The notes: generated from the sequence alone by a model not told the origin. Shown: positions 22,621 to 31,541, numbered from the stretch's first letter. The stretch is 64,000 bases of DNA from Athalassotoga saccharophila (GCF_009936215.1 NZ_AP019551.1:1140708-1204707); one strand, 5' to 3'. Program-made: numbers and translations.

Positions 22621-25370
22621 AAAAGATTTTTTCACTTTTAATACCAGTTATTCTTTTGACTTTAATCCTGTCTTCCTGCTTTTATTTGCGAAATTTCACC
22701 TTAAGCATTCAGTCAAATCCGGAAAATGTGAATATATCAATCGACGGGCAGGATTACATAACCCCGTTCTCTTCAAATCTCACATTTGGCCAGCACACAA
22801 TTGAGGTTTTTCCAACTTATTCGACATTTGGCAGTTACGGAGGATCTCCTAATGTGGAATATTTATTCTCAAACTGGTCAGATGGCTCAACACAAAATCC
22901 GAGAATCGTCAATTTGGAAGGTAATTTATCCTTAACTGCGAATATGATCGCGTATTACGCTGTAAAAGCGTCTTCGAACATTGGAATTACGATCGCTTCG
23001 TCTCCATACTACGCTAACGGCTTCTACCCCGCTTATACATTCGTTCAGTTAACCGCTCCTTCGGAATCAGGATTTGTATTTGATTACTGGATCGTAAATG
23101 GTCAGACAACAACCGGTAATCCCCTTTCTCAGTACGTGAGTCTTCCGATCGAAGCAACGGCCATTTACGTCCAAATAGTTCCACCTTCGATCGCTTCGAG
23201 TGTGTATCCGGAAAGTGGAAGCGTCGGCCTTCCGATATCTTTAAATCTCAGATGGTCGGCCTACGATTCAAACAATTTTCCTATCACATATTCGCTCTAT
23301 TTTGGCACTTCTCAAAATCCTCCACTTATCGCTTCGGGCCTTTCGACCTCAACTTACGAGGTCTCAAACCTCAACTATTCGACGACCTATTATTGGTACG
23401 TGATCGCAACCAACGGTTATGCCTCGACAAAGGGGCCTTTATGGTCTTTCACAACGCAGAATACTTCTCCCTCCAATCCGACCGGCCTCTATTACACGAA
23501 CGTAACGTCTAATTCGGTAAGTCTCGCATGGTCTCCATCACCTCTCGCGTCCGGATACAACATTTACAGATCTACAAATGGCGTTAATTTCTCAAAGATT
23601 TCGTCTACACCTAATACCTACTACACAGACACGAATTTATCTCCTTCGACGACCTATTATTACGCTGTTACGGCATACAATCCCTTTGGAGAATCGGGAT
23701 ATTCAAACCAAATAACTGTCACAACGCAATCAGCCCCCGAGCCGGCCGCGTACGGGATCGTGAATGGAAGGGTAAGCGTTTATACGGGTCAGAGTGCTTT
23801 TGTTTCATCTGCACCGGTTTATCAAAATAAATGGCAAATACAAAAATACACAGGCCCCGATTACGTTCCGGGACAGATAATCGTTGGATTCAAAAGCGGC
23901 ATAAGACCAAATACACTCTCTTTGTATCCATCTCCATTCAAATACAACATTGTAAGCACACTTCAGACTCCAAATTATGAAGTTAACGCCTCTTTGATAA
24001 CCGTCTCGACGTCCGTCGAAAGGGCTATCGATTATTTCAAATCCCTTCCAAATGTCGCCTACGCCGAGCCAAATTACATAGTTCATGCTTTATCGATTCC
24101 TAACGATCCTGATTTTGGCAAACAATGGTATTTGCAAAATATAGAGGCGCCGCAGGCATGGAATGTATCAACGGGCGCAAACACGGTGATAGTTGCCGTA
24201 GTGGATACCGGCGTTTCGTCTACGCACCCGGATCTTCAAAACATACTCGTGCCCGGCTACAACTTTGTCAACAACACGACGAACACGATGGACGATTTTG
24301 GCCACGGCACATTTGTTGCCGGCATAATAGACGCGGATACAAATAACGGCGTTGGAATTGCCGGAATAAACTGGGGAGGTCCCAATTCGACAAAGATAAT
24401 GCCAATAGTCGTTCTCGGTCCGGACGGATCTGGATCGGTTTATAACGTAAGCGAGGGAATAATTTACTCGGTCGAACACGGTGCAAAGGTTATAAATTTA
24501 AGCCTTGGCGGGCCCAATTACACGCAAACTGAAGAACTCGCGTGTCAGTACGCATACAACAACAACGTTGTGGTCGTTGCCGCTGCCGGAAATAATTCGA
24601 GTAACACTTTGGATTATCCCGCCGCATTTCCCACAGTCATTCCGGTCGCATCTGTCGCGCCTTCGGGATCTTCATACACACTTGCATACTATTCGAATTA
24701 CAGTTCAACGGTAATATGTGCGCCCGGAGGACAGATGAATTCTCAAAATGATCCCAATGGAGTTTTTAGCACGACCTATTCAACATCTACGAACACGAAC
24801 GGATACGGATACAATCAGGGAACTTCCTTTGCCGCGCCGCAAGTATCGGCCATAGCGGCACTTATGATAGCACACAACATAACCGGCGTTGCCAATATAA
24901 CAAAGATACTCGAGAATACGGCCACATACATAGGTCCTCAATCAACCTTCGGATACGGTCTTGTCAACGCCTATAACGCCGTAACGTACAATGGAGGATG
25001 GGAACCGATGATCGTGTGGGCACAAAATGCTTCCGGAATTGTGGCGACTGCAGTTGTCTCTCCGAATGGAAGTTTTTCAATGAAAGTGCCCGTAGGAAAT
25101 TATTACGTATACGCATGGCAGGATTTTAACGGCGATAATCAGATAGATCAGGGCGATCTGTATGGATATTACGGATATTCGGGTACCCAATCGACACCAT
25201 TGACTTTGAGCGTTAACGCAAACCAGACTTACAACTTAAACATACAGGTAAGTCCAGAAGTCAGCACACCGCCATCTGTTTATGGAATATCCGTCCTTGA
25301 TGATTTCATCCAAAACGTTGTAAAGGCACATTATCAAAATCTTAGATCCTCTTTACAATCCAGTCGATGA
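22617..25370 (+). CDS. Subtilisin-like (S8) lipoprotein protease with Fn3 domains
   Basis: A 917-residue secreted serine protease. The N-terminus is a lipoprotein signal with lipobox LSSC (Cys about residue 21). It is followed by a beta-rich region with an internal bacterial-repeat-like segment (residues 30-180), two fibronectin type III-like domains (about 190-375), a fervidolysin-type propeptide (PGQIIVGFKSGIRPN, about 420-500), and the S8 domain with the triad D530 (VVDTGVSSTHPDL), H563 (GHGTFVAG) and S737 (GTSFAAPQVS). A small beta domain ends the protein. The order differs from classical subtilases in placing Fn3 before the propeptide. It starts within the stop of the radical SAM frame (ATGA) and overlaps a convergent hydrolase gene by 29 nt. 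Confidence 0.93.
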   Translation: MKKIFSLLIPVILLTLILSSCFYLRNFTLSIQSNPENVNISIDGQDYITPFSSNLTFGQHTIEVFPTYSTFGSYGGSPNVEYLFSNWSDGSTQNPRIVNLEGNLSLTANMIAYYAVKASSNIGITIASSPYYANGFYPAYTFVQLTAPSESGFVFDYWIVNGQTTTGNPLSQYVSLPIEATAIYVQIVPPSIASSVYPESGSVGLPISLNLRWSAYDSNNFPITYSLYFGTSQNPPLIASGLSTSTYEVSNLNYSTTYYWYVIATNGYASTKGPLWSFTTQNTSPSNPTGLYYTNVTSNSVSLAWSPSPLASGYNIYRSTNGVNFSKISSTPNTYYTDTNLSPSTTYYYAVTAYNPFGESGYSNQITVTTQSAPEPAAYGIVNGRVSVYTGQSAFVSSAPVYQNKWQIQKYTGPDYVPGQIIVGFKSGIRPNTLSLYPSPFKYNIVSTLQTPNYEVNASLITVSTSVERAIDYFKSLPNVAYAEPNYIVHALSIPNDPDFGKQWYLQNIEAPQAWNVSTGANTVIVAVVDTGVSSTHPDLQNILVPGYNFVNNTTNTMDDFGHGTFVAGIIDADTNNGVGIAGINWGGPNSTKIMPIVVLGPDGSGSVYNVSEGIIYSVEHGAKVINLSLGGPNYTQTEELACQYAYNNNVVVVAAAGNNSSNTLDYPAAFPTVIPVASVAPSGSSYTLAYYSNYSSTVICAPGGQMNSQNDPNGVFSTTYSTSTNTNGYGYNQGTSFAAPQVSAIAALMIAHNITGVANITKILENTATYIGPQSTFGYGLVNAYNAVTYNGGWEPMIVWAQNASGIVATAVVSPNGSFSMKVPVGNYYVYAWQDFNGDNQIDQGDLYGYYGYSGTQSTPLTLSVNANQTYNLNIQVSPEVSTPPSVYGISVLDDFIQNVVKAHYQNLRSSLQSSR

Positions 25371-26154
25371 TCTTTTTACGAAATTCCGACGAATACTTTG
25401 GATCGCAAAAGATCTCATGGTATGCGCCATCAAAGATTTTCAATTCCTTGTCCTTCGAAGCGATGAGAGAGAATAACTTTTGAGTTCCTTCAAATGGGAC
25501 GATCCTGTCATTCGATCCGGCGATCATAAGCACGGGTGTCGTGAAGGCGGACGCCCTTTCGAAAACTATTTCTATGTTTTTGAACAATTCGGCCGAGAGC
25601 CTTGCCGTTATTTTGTTGTGAACAAGGGGGTCTTTTGTGTAATCCGAAACAACCTCCTCATTTCTCGAGATCGTCTTTGGATCTATACCGTTGTTAAAGG
25701 TCAACCTCGGACTTAAAACCGAGAAAAATTTTGCCATAGCCTTTGTCATACCCGAGACATTTTTAGAAGAAAACGCACCGCTTGAAAGTACCGTACCTTT
25801 AAGGCGTCCGTGAAATTCTTCATTGTATCTCGCGGCAATAAGGCCTCCAAGGCTGTGGCCCAGCATGAAAATTGGGAGTTCCGTCTTTTGCATCTTTATA
25901 AAATCGTCTATATCCTTTAGGAAATCTTCGAAGCGGTCAACATGTCCTTTTACACCTGGATTTCTTCCATGACCTCTCTGATCGAATCCTATCATCTCAA
26001 GCCCTGCATCGTTGAACTCTTTGGATATGACATCGTACCTTGAGACATGCTCGCCGAGGCCGTGAATTATAACAACGATTGCGCGTGTACTTTTTGCCGG
26101 CCACCTGAAAGCATCTGTTTTTCTGCCATTCAAAGTTATCTCGTAAGATTCCAT
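25342..26154 (-). CDS. Alpha/beta hydrolase, monoacylglycerol lipase-like
   Basis: A 270-residue serine hydrolase of the Hydrolase_4 group. It has the oxyanion segment HGLGEHVSRYD, the GFDQRGHGRNPG block, the nucleophile elbow GHSLGG (Ser near residue 98), a lid region after it, an acid in AGSNDRIVPF and the catalytic His in GAYHEIFCD. Substrates are probably monoacylglycerols or similar lysolipid esters. It has no signal peptide. Its 3' end overlaps that of the S8 protease gene on the other strand. It is 9 nt downstream of tsaC. Confidence 0.88.
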   Translation of the reverse strand: MESYEITLNGRKTDAFRWPAKSTRAIVVIIHGLGEHVSRYDVISKEFNDAGLEMIGFDQRGHGRNPGVKGHVDRFEDFLKDIDDFIKMQKTELPIFMLGHSLGGLIAARYNEEFHGRLKGTVLSSGAFSSKNVSGMTKAMAKFFSVLSPRLTFNNGIDPKTISRNEEVVSDYTKDPLVHNKITARLSAELFKNIEIVFERASAFTTPVLMIAGSNDRIVPFEGTQKLFSLIASKDKELKIFDGAYHEIFCDPKYSSEFRKKIIDWIVKRI

Positions 26155-26163
26155 TTTGTCCTC

Positions 26164-26793
26164 CTATGAACTTACCTTGCCTATTACTTTTTCTATCTCT
26201 TCAACGCTTATTGCCCCTATTCTCAATATTTTCGGAGGATTTGCGGTCATATCTATAACCGTCGATGGAAGGCCTTTTTCAACAGGACCATCGTCGACGT
26301 AGAGATCTACAGAATCTTTAAGGTAATTGTAAGCATCCATGCACGTTAAAGGATCTTTCTGGCCTGAAAGATTTGCGCTTGTTGCCGCGATTGGACCTAC
26401 CAAATCTCCAAGATCTTTAAAAAATTTGTTAGAAGGCATTCTCAATCCAACAGTGTAGCCGTAAGAAATGGCCGATCTTGGAACTGCACAGGACGCCTCA
26501 AGAATTATTGAAATCGGACCTGGCCAGAAGGTCTTCATGAGATCAGAAGCCTTGTCTGGGACGTATCTGGAAAGATCGAAAACGTAGGCCATTTTTGAGA
26601 TGTGAATTAGCAAAGGCTTTTTAAAATCCCTTCCCTTTATCTCGTATATTCTTTTTATCGAATTTTCATTGTCCAAAAGTGCTCCGACTCCGTAGACGGT
26701 TTCTGTCGGAAAAACGATGACACCGCCATCTTTCAAAATATCCGAGGCTATTTTTAAAGTTTGTGCATCTTTAGAAGATAATATCTTGGCCAT
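26164..26793 (-). CDS. tsaC: L-threonylcarbamoyladenylate synthase (YrdC/Sua5 family)
   Basis: Makes threonylcarbamoyl-AMP for the t6A37 modification of ANN-decoding tRNAs. The 209 residues contain GGVIVFPTETVYGVGALLDN, KGRDFKKPLLIHI, FWPGPISIIL, VGLRMPSN and AATSANLSG, all standard. It lacks the C-terminal Sua5 domain, so it is the short form. The start was set at the ATG at 26793 behind GGAGGG; an in-frame start five codons earlier overlaps that site. The partners TsaB, TsaD and TsaE are not in the window. Confidence 0.93.
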   Translation of the reverse strand: MAKILSSKDAQTLKIASDILKDGGVIVFPTETVYGVGALLDNENSIKRIYEIKGRDFKKPLLIHISKMAYVFDLSRYVPDKASDLMKTFWPGPISIILEASCAVPRSAISYGYTVGLRMPSNKFFKDLGDLVGPIAATSANLSGQKDPLTCMDAYNYLKDSVDLYVDDGPVEKGLPSTVIDMTANPPKILRIGAISVEEIEKVIGKVSS

Positions 26794-26839
26794 TTTTTCC
26801 CTCCGCATACAAAAATGAGTCGCTCATCGCGACTCTTAT

Positions 26840-26926
26840 TGGTGCCGAGGGCGGGACTTGAACCCGCACGAGCGTGTGCCCACATGCCCCTCAAGCATGC
26901 GTGTCTGCCAGTTCCACCACCTCGGC
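26840..26926 (-). tRNA. tRNA-Leu (GAG)
   Basis: Minus-strand class II tRNA with acceptor GCCGAGG / CCTCGGC, anticodon stem CATGC/GCATG around loop TTGAGGG (anticodon GAG), a long variable arm, T-arm CGGGTTCAAGTCCCG and encoded CCA. Confidence 0.93.
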
Positions 26927-26974
26927 AAACTATTAAATATCATACCAGAGAAATACCTATATGTCAATACCTAA

Positions 26975-27050
26975 TGGTCAGGGCGACTGGATTTGAACCA
27001 GCGGCCTCCAAGTCCCGAACCTGGCGTTCTACCATCTGAACTACGCCCTG
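26975..27050 (-). tRNA. tRNA-Pro (CGG)
   Basis: Minus-strand tRNA with acceptor CAGGGCG / CGCCCTG, anticodon loop TTCGGGA (anticodon CGG), T-arm CTGGTTCAAATCCAG, A discriminator and encoded CCA. Confidence 0.93.
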
Positions 27051-27099
27051 TCTCGAAAATTATATCATGAATACTTAAAAAAATCAATGTTAACGTATA

Positions 27100-27128
27100 T
27101 TGACTTTAGGATTTTGAATGTGTATAAT
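27100..27128 (+). promoter_or_regulatory. Sigma-70-type promoter of spoVS
   Basis: TTGACT (27100-27105) and a perfect TATAAT (27123-27128) with a 17-bp spacer, 44 bp before the spoVS ATG; GGGAGGC is the ribosome site. This is the best promoter match in the window. Confidence 0.85.
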
Positions 27129-27172
27129 TATCTTGATCTTTTCTCTAACGAACGCCAAGGGAGGCAGAAAAT

Positions 27173-27436
27173 ATGGAAGCTCTGAAAGTTTCTTCGAAAT
27201 CGAAACCTACAGCGGTAGCAGGCGCACTTGCTGGAGTACTTAGAGAAAACGGCAAGGCCGAATTGCAATCTATCGGCGCAGGGGCGGTAAATCAGGCGGT
27301 AAAGGCAGTCGCTATAGCGAGAGGGTATGTAGCCCCAAGCGGAATGGATCTTGTGTGCATCCCATCCTTCGTTGATATCGAAATAGATGGGGAAATGAGA
27401 ACGGCCATAAAATTTGTCATAGAACCAAGAAAATAA
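27173..27436 (+). CDS. spoVS: SpoVS family protein
   Basis: An 87-residue Alba-like nucleic-acid-binding protein: LKVSSKSKPTAVAGALAGVL, QSIGAGAVNQAVKAVAIARG and IPSFVDIEIDGEMRTAIKF match SpoVS nearly end to end. In Bacillus it affects sporulation and septation, but it is also conserved in non-spore-forming thermophiles, where its role is not known. It is a single-gene unit with a strong promoter and terminator, which suggests high expression. Confidence 0.95.
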   Translation: MEALKVSSKSKPTAVAGALAGVLRENGKAELQSIGAGAVNQAVKAVAIARGYVAPSGMDLVCIPSFVDIEIDGEMRTAIKFVIEPRK

Positions 27437-27438
27437 CT

Positions 27439-27462
27439 AAAAGCGCCGGAAGGCGCTTTTTC
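27439..27462 (+). terminator. Terminator of spoVS
   Basis: AAAAGCGCC and GGCGCTTTT form a 9-bp stem around GGAA, followed by T. It touches the stop codon of the convergent dppA gene. Confidence 0.88.
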
Positions 27463-28312
27463 ATTTGCCAATTTCTGTGCCTATTTTAGCCGTGTAGACA
27501 ACAGCAAGCATTGTCTGAAGAAGTGTTTCGTAAGATTCACATGTGTATTTAACATGTCTTCCATCTATTCTTTTCAAACCGGGCATAAGCATCGATTGAT
27601 CCGCCATTTCGGTAGAATTGAACTCTATATCGAGTTCGTAGGGTGGGGTGAATTTATAAATTTTTATCGAATTGTCATGAGTCCTATCGAGTGCCGTTTT
27701 TACTCCTTCGATAACCTCTTTTCTAAGAAGTGCTTTTGGTTTCATTATGGCTGCAAATCTGCTTAAACCTTTTTTGGTCTCGATCAAAACGGTATCTTTG
27801 AGGACATCTCTTAACTCTTCAACAAGTGCATGATCTCCTATCACCAAAGAGACGGGTATTCCCATTTCTCCGGCAAAAGCGGCATTTATCAACGTTTCAT
27901 TCATTCTCATTCCATTTATCTTCATCGTGTGAACCGATGCGGAAGAGTATGTGTGATCCATTATTCCATGAATGGCACCAACGCCGGCGTGATAGCCGAC
28001 AAAAAAGACAGTTGAAAATGTATTGTCAAGGCCGGCCATCATGTAATAATCTCGAAGACCTCCCCTTACGAGGTAAATTCTGTCATCGTATTCCGTAAAA
28101 TCGTAAGATATATTTTCTCCGAGTGCATGAGAATCACAGATAAGTATCTGATCTACATTTGAATTTTGATTCGATGCTTTTACTCCATCAACAACCCATT
28201 GAAGCGTTTCCTCAAGATACCTATTTAAAAATCGCGGATCTTTATCGCTTACTTGATGCCATGAATTTATTCCGGGCAATCCTTCCATATCCGTAGAAAT
28301 GTAGATTTTCAT
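27461..28312 (-). CDS. M55 family D-aminopeptidase, DppA-like
   Basis: Zinc-dependent peptidase of 283 residues. The N-terminus KIYISTDMEGLPGIN holds the Asp-x-Glu metal ligands, with further ligands in CDSHALGEN and VGYHAGVG, and the nucleophile region MRMNETLINAAFAGEMGIPV. DppA-type enzymes release D-amino acids from D-Ala peptides, forming a self-compartmentalised decamer. Here the gene is monocistronic; no dipeptide transporter lies beside it, so it may serve peptidoglycan fragment recycling or general peptide use. The terminator of tRNA-Asn precedes it. Confidence 0.9.
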   Translation of the reverse strand: MKIYISTDMEGLPGINSWHQVSDKDPRFLNRYLEETLQWVVDGVKASNQNSNVDQILICDSHALGENISYDFTEYDDRIYLVRGGLRDYYMMAGLDNTFSTVFFVGYHAGVGAIHGIMDHTYSSASVHTMKINGMRMNETLINAAFAGEMGIPVSLVIGDHALVEELRDVLKDTVLIETKKGLSRFAAIMKPKALLRKEVIEGVKTALDRTHDNSIKIYKFTPPYELDIEFNSTEMADQSMLMPGLKRIDGRHVKYTCESYETLLQTMLAVVYTAKIGTEIGK

Positions 28313-28328
28313 AATTCCTCCTCAATCA

Positions 28329-28356
28329 AAAAAGTCCTGTTTGAACAGGACTTTTT
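28329..28356 (-). terminator. Terminator after tRNA-Asn
   Basis: A 13-bp stem (AAAAAGTCCTGTT / AACAGGACTTTTT) with a minimal TG loop, T-rich on both sides, between tRNA-Asn and dppA, both on the minus strand. Confidence 0.85.
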
Positions 28357-28366
28357 GAAATCTCGG

Positions 28367-28442
28367 TGGCTCCACCAGTAGGACTCGAACCTACAACCCT
28401 CCGGTTAACAGCCGGATGCTCTACCGGTTGAGCTATGGTGGA
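28367..28442 (-). tRNA. tRNA-Asn (GTT)
   Basis: Minus-strand tRNA with acceptor TCCACCA / TGGTGGA, anticodon loop CTGTTAA (anticodon GTT), T-arm GTAGGTTCGAGTCCTAC, G discriminator and encoded CCA. Confidence 0.95.
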
Positions 28443-28494
28443 AGGTACAAAAGAATTGTACTACAATGTCTTGTGTTTTGTCAATAGGCCAAAA

Positions 28495-28869
28495 TCACTT
28501 ACTGCTTTTCTCCACACTTCTTGTCGCGATCAAATTCGTGCCTGTGTTAAGGAAATTTTCGATGATGATATCTTCAACCTTAACGGGTGCCTCAACGCTT
28601 GTAGATTTTATAACCTTCATGGCTTCCCCGATAAGCCTTTTGGGAATAGATCTGTCTGTTTTTACCGAAACGAGAGGCATTTTCCCGTTTATAACTTTAA
28701 CGCTCGATGTTAACACTCTCTTGGGATCTGTTACCTCGTCTTTCGCGTAAATTTCGCCCTTAGGACATCTGTTGCCTTTAACGGATAAAAACTTTCCATC
28801 ATCATCTAACGTAACTTTCAAAGCACATCCAACGGGACAAATTATACAAGTCATCTGTATCTCTTTCAT
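28495..28869 (-). CDS. DUF1667 protein, partner of glycerol-3-phosphate dehydrogenase-like flavoproteins
   Basis: A 124-residue protein with an N-terminal cysteine motif CIICPVGCALKV and a later CPKGEIYAKDEVTDPKR, a likely iron-sulphur site, then a beta-rich region (VLTSSVKVINGKMPLVSVKT). This is DUF1667, which nearly always follows two flavoprotein genes homologous to GlpA and a Nox/GltD-like oxidoreductase, as here. It may pass electrons from the dehydrogenase to an acceptor. It overlaps the preceding gene by 4 nt. Confidence 0.88.
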   Translation of the reverse strand: MKEIQMTCIICPVGCALKVTLDDDGKFLSVKGNRCPKGEIYAKDEVTDPKRVLTSSVKVINGKMPLVSVKTDRSIPKRLIGEAMKVIKSTSVEAPVKVEDIIIENFLNTGTNLIATRSVEKSSK

Positions 28870-30086
28870 TTCTTTACCCCTTTTGCGGATACTATTATCT
28901 TACCTTTAAGATCTATCTTTTGAGGATTAAGCGTTAACTCTATCATCTCGCTTGGTCTTGCGTTCACCGCGGCCTTTACAGGTTTGTCATTGATATTTAT
29001 TGTCGCGATCTCCATGGGCCTGTCAACCCTTACGTACAATTTGAAAGGTTCTGTGGCCGTCGTGTAATGTATACTCAAAATCCTTATGCCACTGCCGGCG
29101 ATTATAATGCCAGCCCTTGGTGGCAAACTTTCTCCTTTAGCGACCAGGGCCGCGTTTTTTCCCGCTATCTCTCCTTCGGTAGTCGTGAAATCAACAAGAT
29201 CGTGAATACATACGTTATTTCCACATGCGAATACATTTTCGTAATTCGTTCTCATCAGATCATCGACAAAGATTCCATCGTCAGAGCCTGTCTCTATCTT
29301 TCCCTTCACGAGATCATTTTCCGGTATCAAACCAACAGATGCCACAAGCGTATCACACTCGATAAACCTTTCACTTCCTTCAATTGGTGAGTTGTTTTCG
29401 AATTTCGCGACTGTAACACCTTCCAATCTCCTTTTTCCATGTATTTTGACAACGCTTGTCGAAAGATGAAGTGGTATGTTGAAATCCTCCAAACATTGTG
29501 CCACATTTCTCGTGAGTCCTCCCGGATAGGGCATTATTTCGTAAACGCCTTCGACTTCAACTCCTTCGAGAAATAACCTTCTTGCCATTATCATTCCTAT
29601 ATCTCCAGACCCGATTATGACGGCTCTGTGACCGGGTAAATGATTCTCAAGGTTAACGAACTTTTGTGCAAGTCCTGCCGTGAAGATGCCAGCCGGTCTT
29701 GTGCCGGGCACCCTCAACGCCTCAAATGGCCTCTCCCTTGCTCCTGTAGCGAGCACGAGAGCACCATATTCTATTTCATGAATTCCGTCCGAATTCATTG
29801 CCTTGATTTTGTTTCCATCAAAGTCTATATTAAGGACCATTGTCTCGTAGAGGGCATCGAATTTGCCTATTTTGTTTCTGTAAAATTCATGGTATTCGGG
29901 CCCGGTAAGTTCCATTTTGAATACCTGAAGTCCAAATCCGGTATGTATGCATTGATTTAAGACCCCGCCTGTGAATGGCTCACGTTCTATAAGTAAGACG
30001 GACGATCCAAGATCCTTTGCACCTTTGGCCGCTCCCATTCCGGCAGCCCCTCCGCCAAGTACAACGACATCGTATCTCATTTTCAT
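28866..30086 (-). CDS. FAD/NAD-dependent oxidoreductase of the glycerol-3-phosphate dehydrogenase operon
   Basis: A 406-residue flavoprotein. FAD-binding GGGAAGMGAAKGAKDLG at the N-terminus, the ATGAREREPF-like ATGARERPFEALRVPG, a second nucleotide-binding fold (AVIIGSGDIGMIMARRLF) and the late FAD motif TNYENVFACGN. Cysteines are present in FTGGVLNQCIHTGFG, unlike the redox CxxC of thioredoxin reductases. It is the middle gene of a GlpA-like / NAD(P)-FAD / DUF1667 operon and probably hands electrons between NAD(H) and the dehydrogenase. It overlaps both neighbours by 4 nt. Confidence 0.88.
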   Translation of the reverse strand: MKMRYDVVVLGGGAAGMGAAKGAKDLGSSVLLIEREPFTGGVLNQCIHTGFGLQVFKMELTGPEYHEFYRNKIGKFDALYETMVLNIDFDGNKIKAMNSDGIHEIEYGALVLATGARERPFEALRVPGTRPAGIFTAGLAQKFVNLENHLPGHRAVIIGSGDIGMIMARRLFLEGVEVEGVYEIMPYPGGLTRNVAQCLEDFNIPLHLSTSVVKIHGKRRLEGVTVAKFENNSPIEGSERFIECDTLVASVGLIPENDLVKGKIETGSDDGIFVDDLMRTNYENVFACGNNVCIHDLVDFTTTEGEIAGKNAALVAKGESLPPRAGIIIAGSGIRILSIHYTTATEPFKLYVRVDRPMEIATININDKPVKAAVNARPSEMIELTLNPQKIDLKGKIIVSAKGVKK

Positions 30087-31492
30087 CTGATCTCACCGTC
30101 CACAACTTTAGATGATGGGAGATTTTTCTCTATCTCCCCAAAATCAATTCCTGTCTCTCTTTTTATTATTTTCATTATATTGACCGTGCAAAAAGAACCC
30201 TGACATCTTCCAAACATCGCGGTAGTTCTCAATTTTACGCCATCGAGAGTTCGCGCTCCCCTTTTTATAGCCTCGATTACCTCTCCTTCTGTAACCTTGT
30301 TACACCTGCATATAACCCTTCCAAAGGCAGGATTTTCCTTTATGAGTTTTTCCCTTTCTTTATCTTCCATCTCGTAAGGTCTTGGAATGGGCTTACGATA
30401 AGGATTGAAATTCTTGTTCAATTTAAGGCCACCGATCTGTACAATCCAATCTGCGATCTCTTCAGCCATCGCAGGGGCAGAGGTCAGACCCGGTGATCTT
30501 GTAGCGACCACATTTACCATGCTTTCTTCTTTTACCACAACGAAGTCTTTTAGATCATTTTCAGGTCTTAGCCCGGCGAAGGTTCTTATCGATTTTGAAA
30601 GGTTTATCGATGGAACCAATTTTTTTGTATTCTCGATTATTTTTTGTATTCCCTCTCTTGTCGTTTCATTTCTGTCTCTCCAATCTGGAGGTAAGTCTTC
30701 AGAAGTTGGGCCGAGTAAGGTGGTATTGTGTATGGTCGGTAAAACAAGAATTCCCTTTCCGGCCTTTGAAGGAACCGGAAATATAACTGTTCTTACAAGG
30801 TCTGACTGATCAAGAAGAATGTACTCTCCCTTTCTCGGATGAAGAGGCGTAACCTTTACGCCTGCCGATTCTGCAAGCACATCGGCCCAAAGCCCGGAGG
30901 CGTTAACGACGAAATCGAATTCGTAATCTCGATCATCTACTTCGACAAATACTTTTTTGTTTTCCTTCTTTATCCCCTTTACCTCTGTCGAAAGATGGAT
31001 CTTTGCACCATTCTCTATCGCATTCTCTATAGCGGCCTGAGCAACTTCCCACGGCCCAACTATACCGGTAGATGGAGCCCAAAGGGCCGCCACAATCATT
31101 TTTGATAAATTCGGCTCTTTTTCGAGCGATTTATATTTATCGAGTATTTGCAAGCCTTCAACACCATTTTGTTTACCGTAATCGAGAAGTTTTTCAAGCA
31201 CCCTAACCTCTTCATCATCGAAAGCGACGACGAGAGATCCCGTTCTTTTTATTGGAAAGCCGAGTTCGTAAGAAAGTTTTGTATAAAGTGAGTTACCGCG
31301 CGCGCAGTATTTGGATCTGACAGTGCCGGGCTCGTCGTCGTATCCGGCGTGTATGACACCGGAATTCGCCTTTGTTACACCCCAACCTACGTCTGGATAT
31401 TTCTCAAAGATTTCTACTTCTGCTTCGTACTTTGTCAACTCTCTCGCGATAAGAGAGCCGACAACGCCGGCACCTATTATTGCTACTCTCAT
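30083..31492 (-). CDS. Glycerol-3-phosphate dehydrogenase-like flavoprotein with BFD-type [2Fe-2S] domain
   Basis: A 469-residue DAO-fold enzyme: FAD-binding AIIGAGVVGSLIAREL at the start, WGVTKANSGVIHAGYDDEPG, NASGLWADVLAE and TFAGLRPENDLKDFVV. A C-terminal bacterioferritin-associated-ferredoxin-like domain (about 385-455) holds ICRCNKVTEGEV and FGRCQGSFC, four cysteines for a [2Fe-2S] cluster. This is the GlpA-type layout and it probably oxidises glycerol 3-phosphate. The start is the ATG behind GGAGGTGTG at 31492; longer reading upstream crosses a terminator. Likely controlled by GlpP. Confidence 0.88.
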   Translation of the reverse strand: MRVAIIGAGVVGSLIARELTKYEAEVEIFEKYPDVGWGVTKANSGVIHAGYDDEPGTVRSKYCARGNSLYTKLSYELGFPIKRTGSLVVAFDDEEVRVLEKLLDYGKQNGVEGLQILDKYKSLEKEPNLSKMIVAALWAPSTGIVGPWEVAQAAIENAIENGAKIHLSTEVKGIKKENKKVFVEVDDRDYEFDFVVNASGLWADVLAESAGVKVTPLHPRKGEYILLDQSDLVRTVIFPVPSKAGKGILVLPTIHNTTLLGPTSEDLPPDWRDRNETTREGIQKIIENTKKLVPSINLSKSIRTFAGLRPENDLKDFVVVKEESMVNVVATRSPGLTSAPAMAEEIADWIVQIGGLKLNKNFNPYRKPIPRPYEMEDKEREKLIKENPAFGRVICRCNKVTEGEVIEAIKRGARTLDGVKLRTTAMFGRCQGSFCTVNIMKIIKRETGIDFGEIEKNLPSSKVVDGEIR

Positions 31493-31501
31493 TTCACACC
31501 T

Positions 31502-31541
31502 CCAAAAATAAAAAAGCCACACACAAAAATGTGCGTGGCTT
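31502..31541 (-). terminator. Terminator between glpP and the GlpA-like gene, probable GlpP attenuator
   Basis: Read on the minus strand, AAGCCACGCACA pairs with TGTGTGTGGCTT (one G-U) around TTTT and is followed by TTTTATTTTT and directly by the GGAGG of the next gene. It fills the 76-bp gap after glpP. GlpP is an RNA-binding antiterminator in Bacillus, so this hairpin is the natural target for glycerol-3-phosphate-dependent read-through; that role is inferred. Confidence 0.8.

Noticed and set aside
26815-27039. 74-codon plus-strand frame over the tRNA-Leu and tRNA-Pro genes
   Set aside because: It is antisense to two tRNA genes; words such as GLEPARACAHMP and GFEPAASKS are the well-known false peptides from tRNA T-arms.
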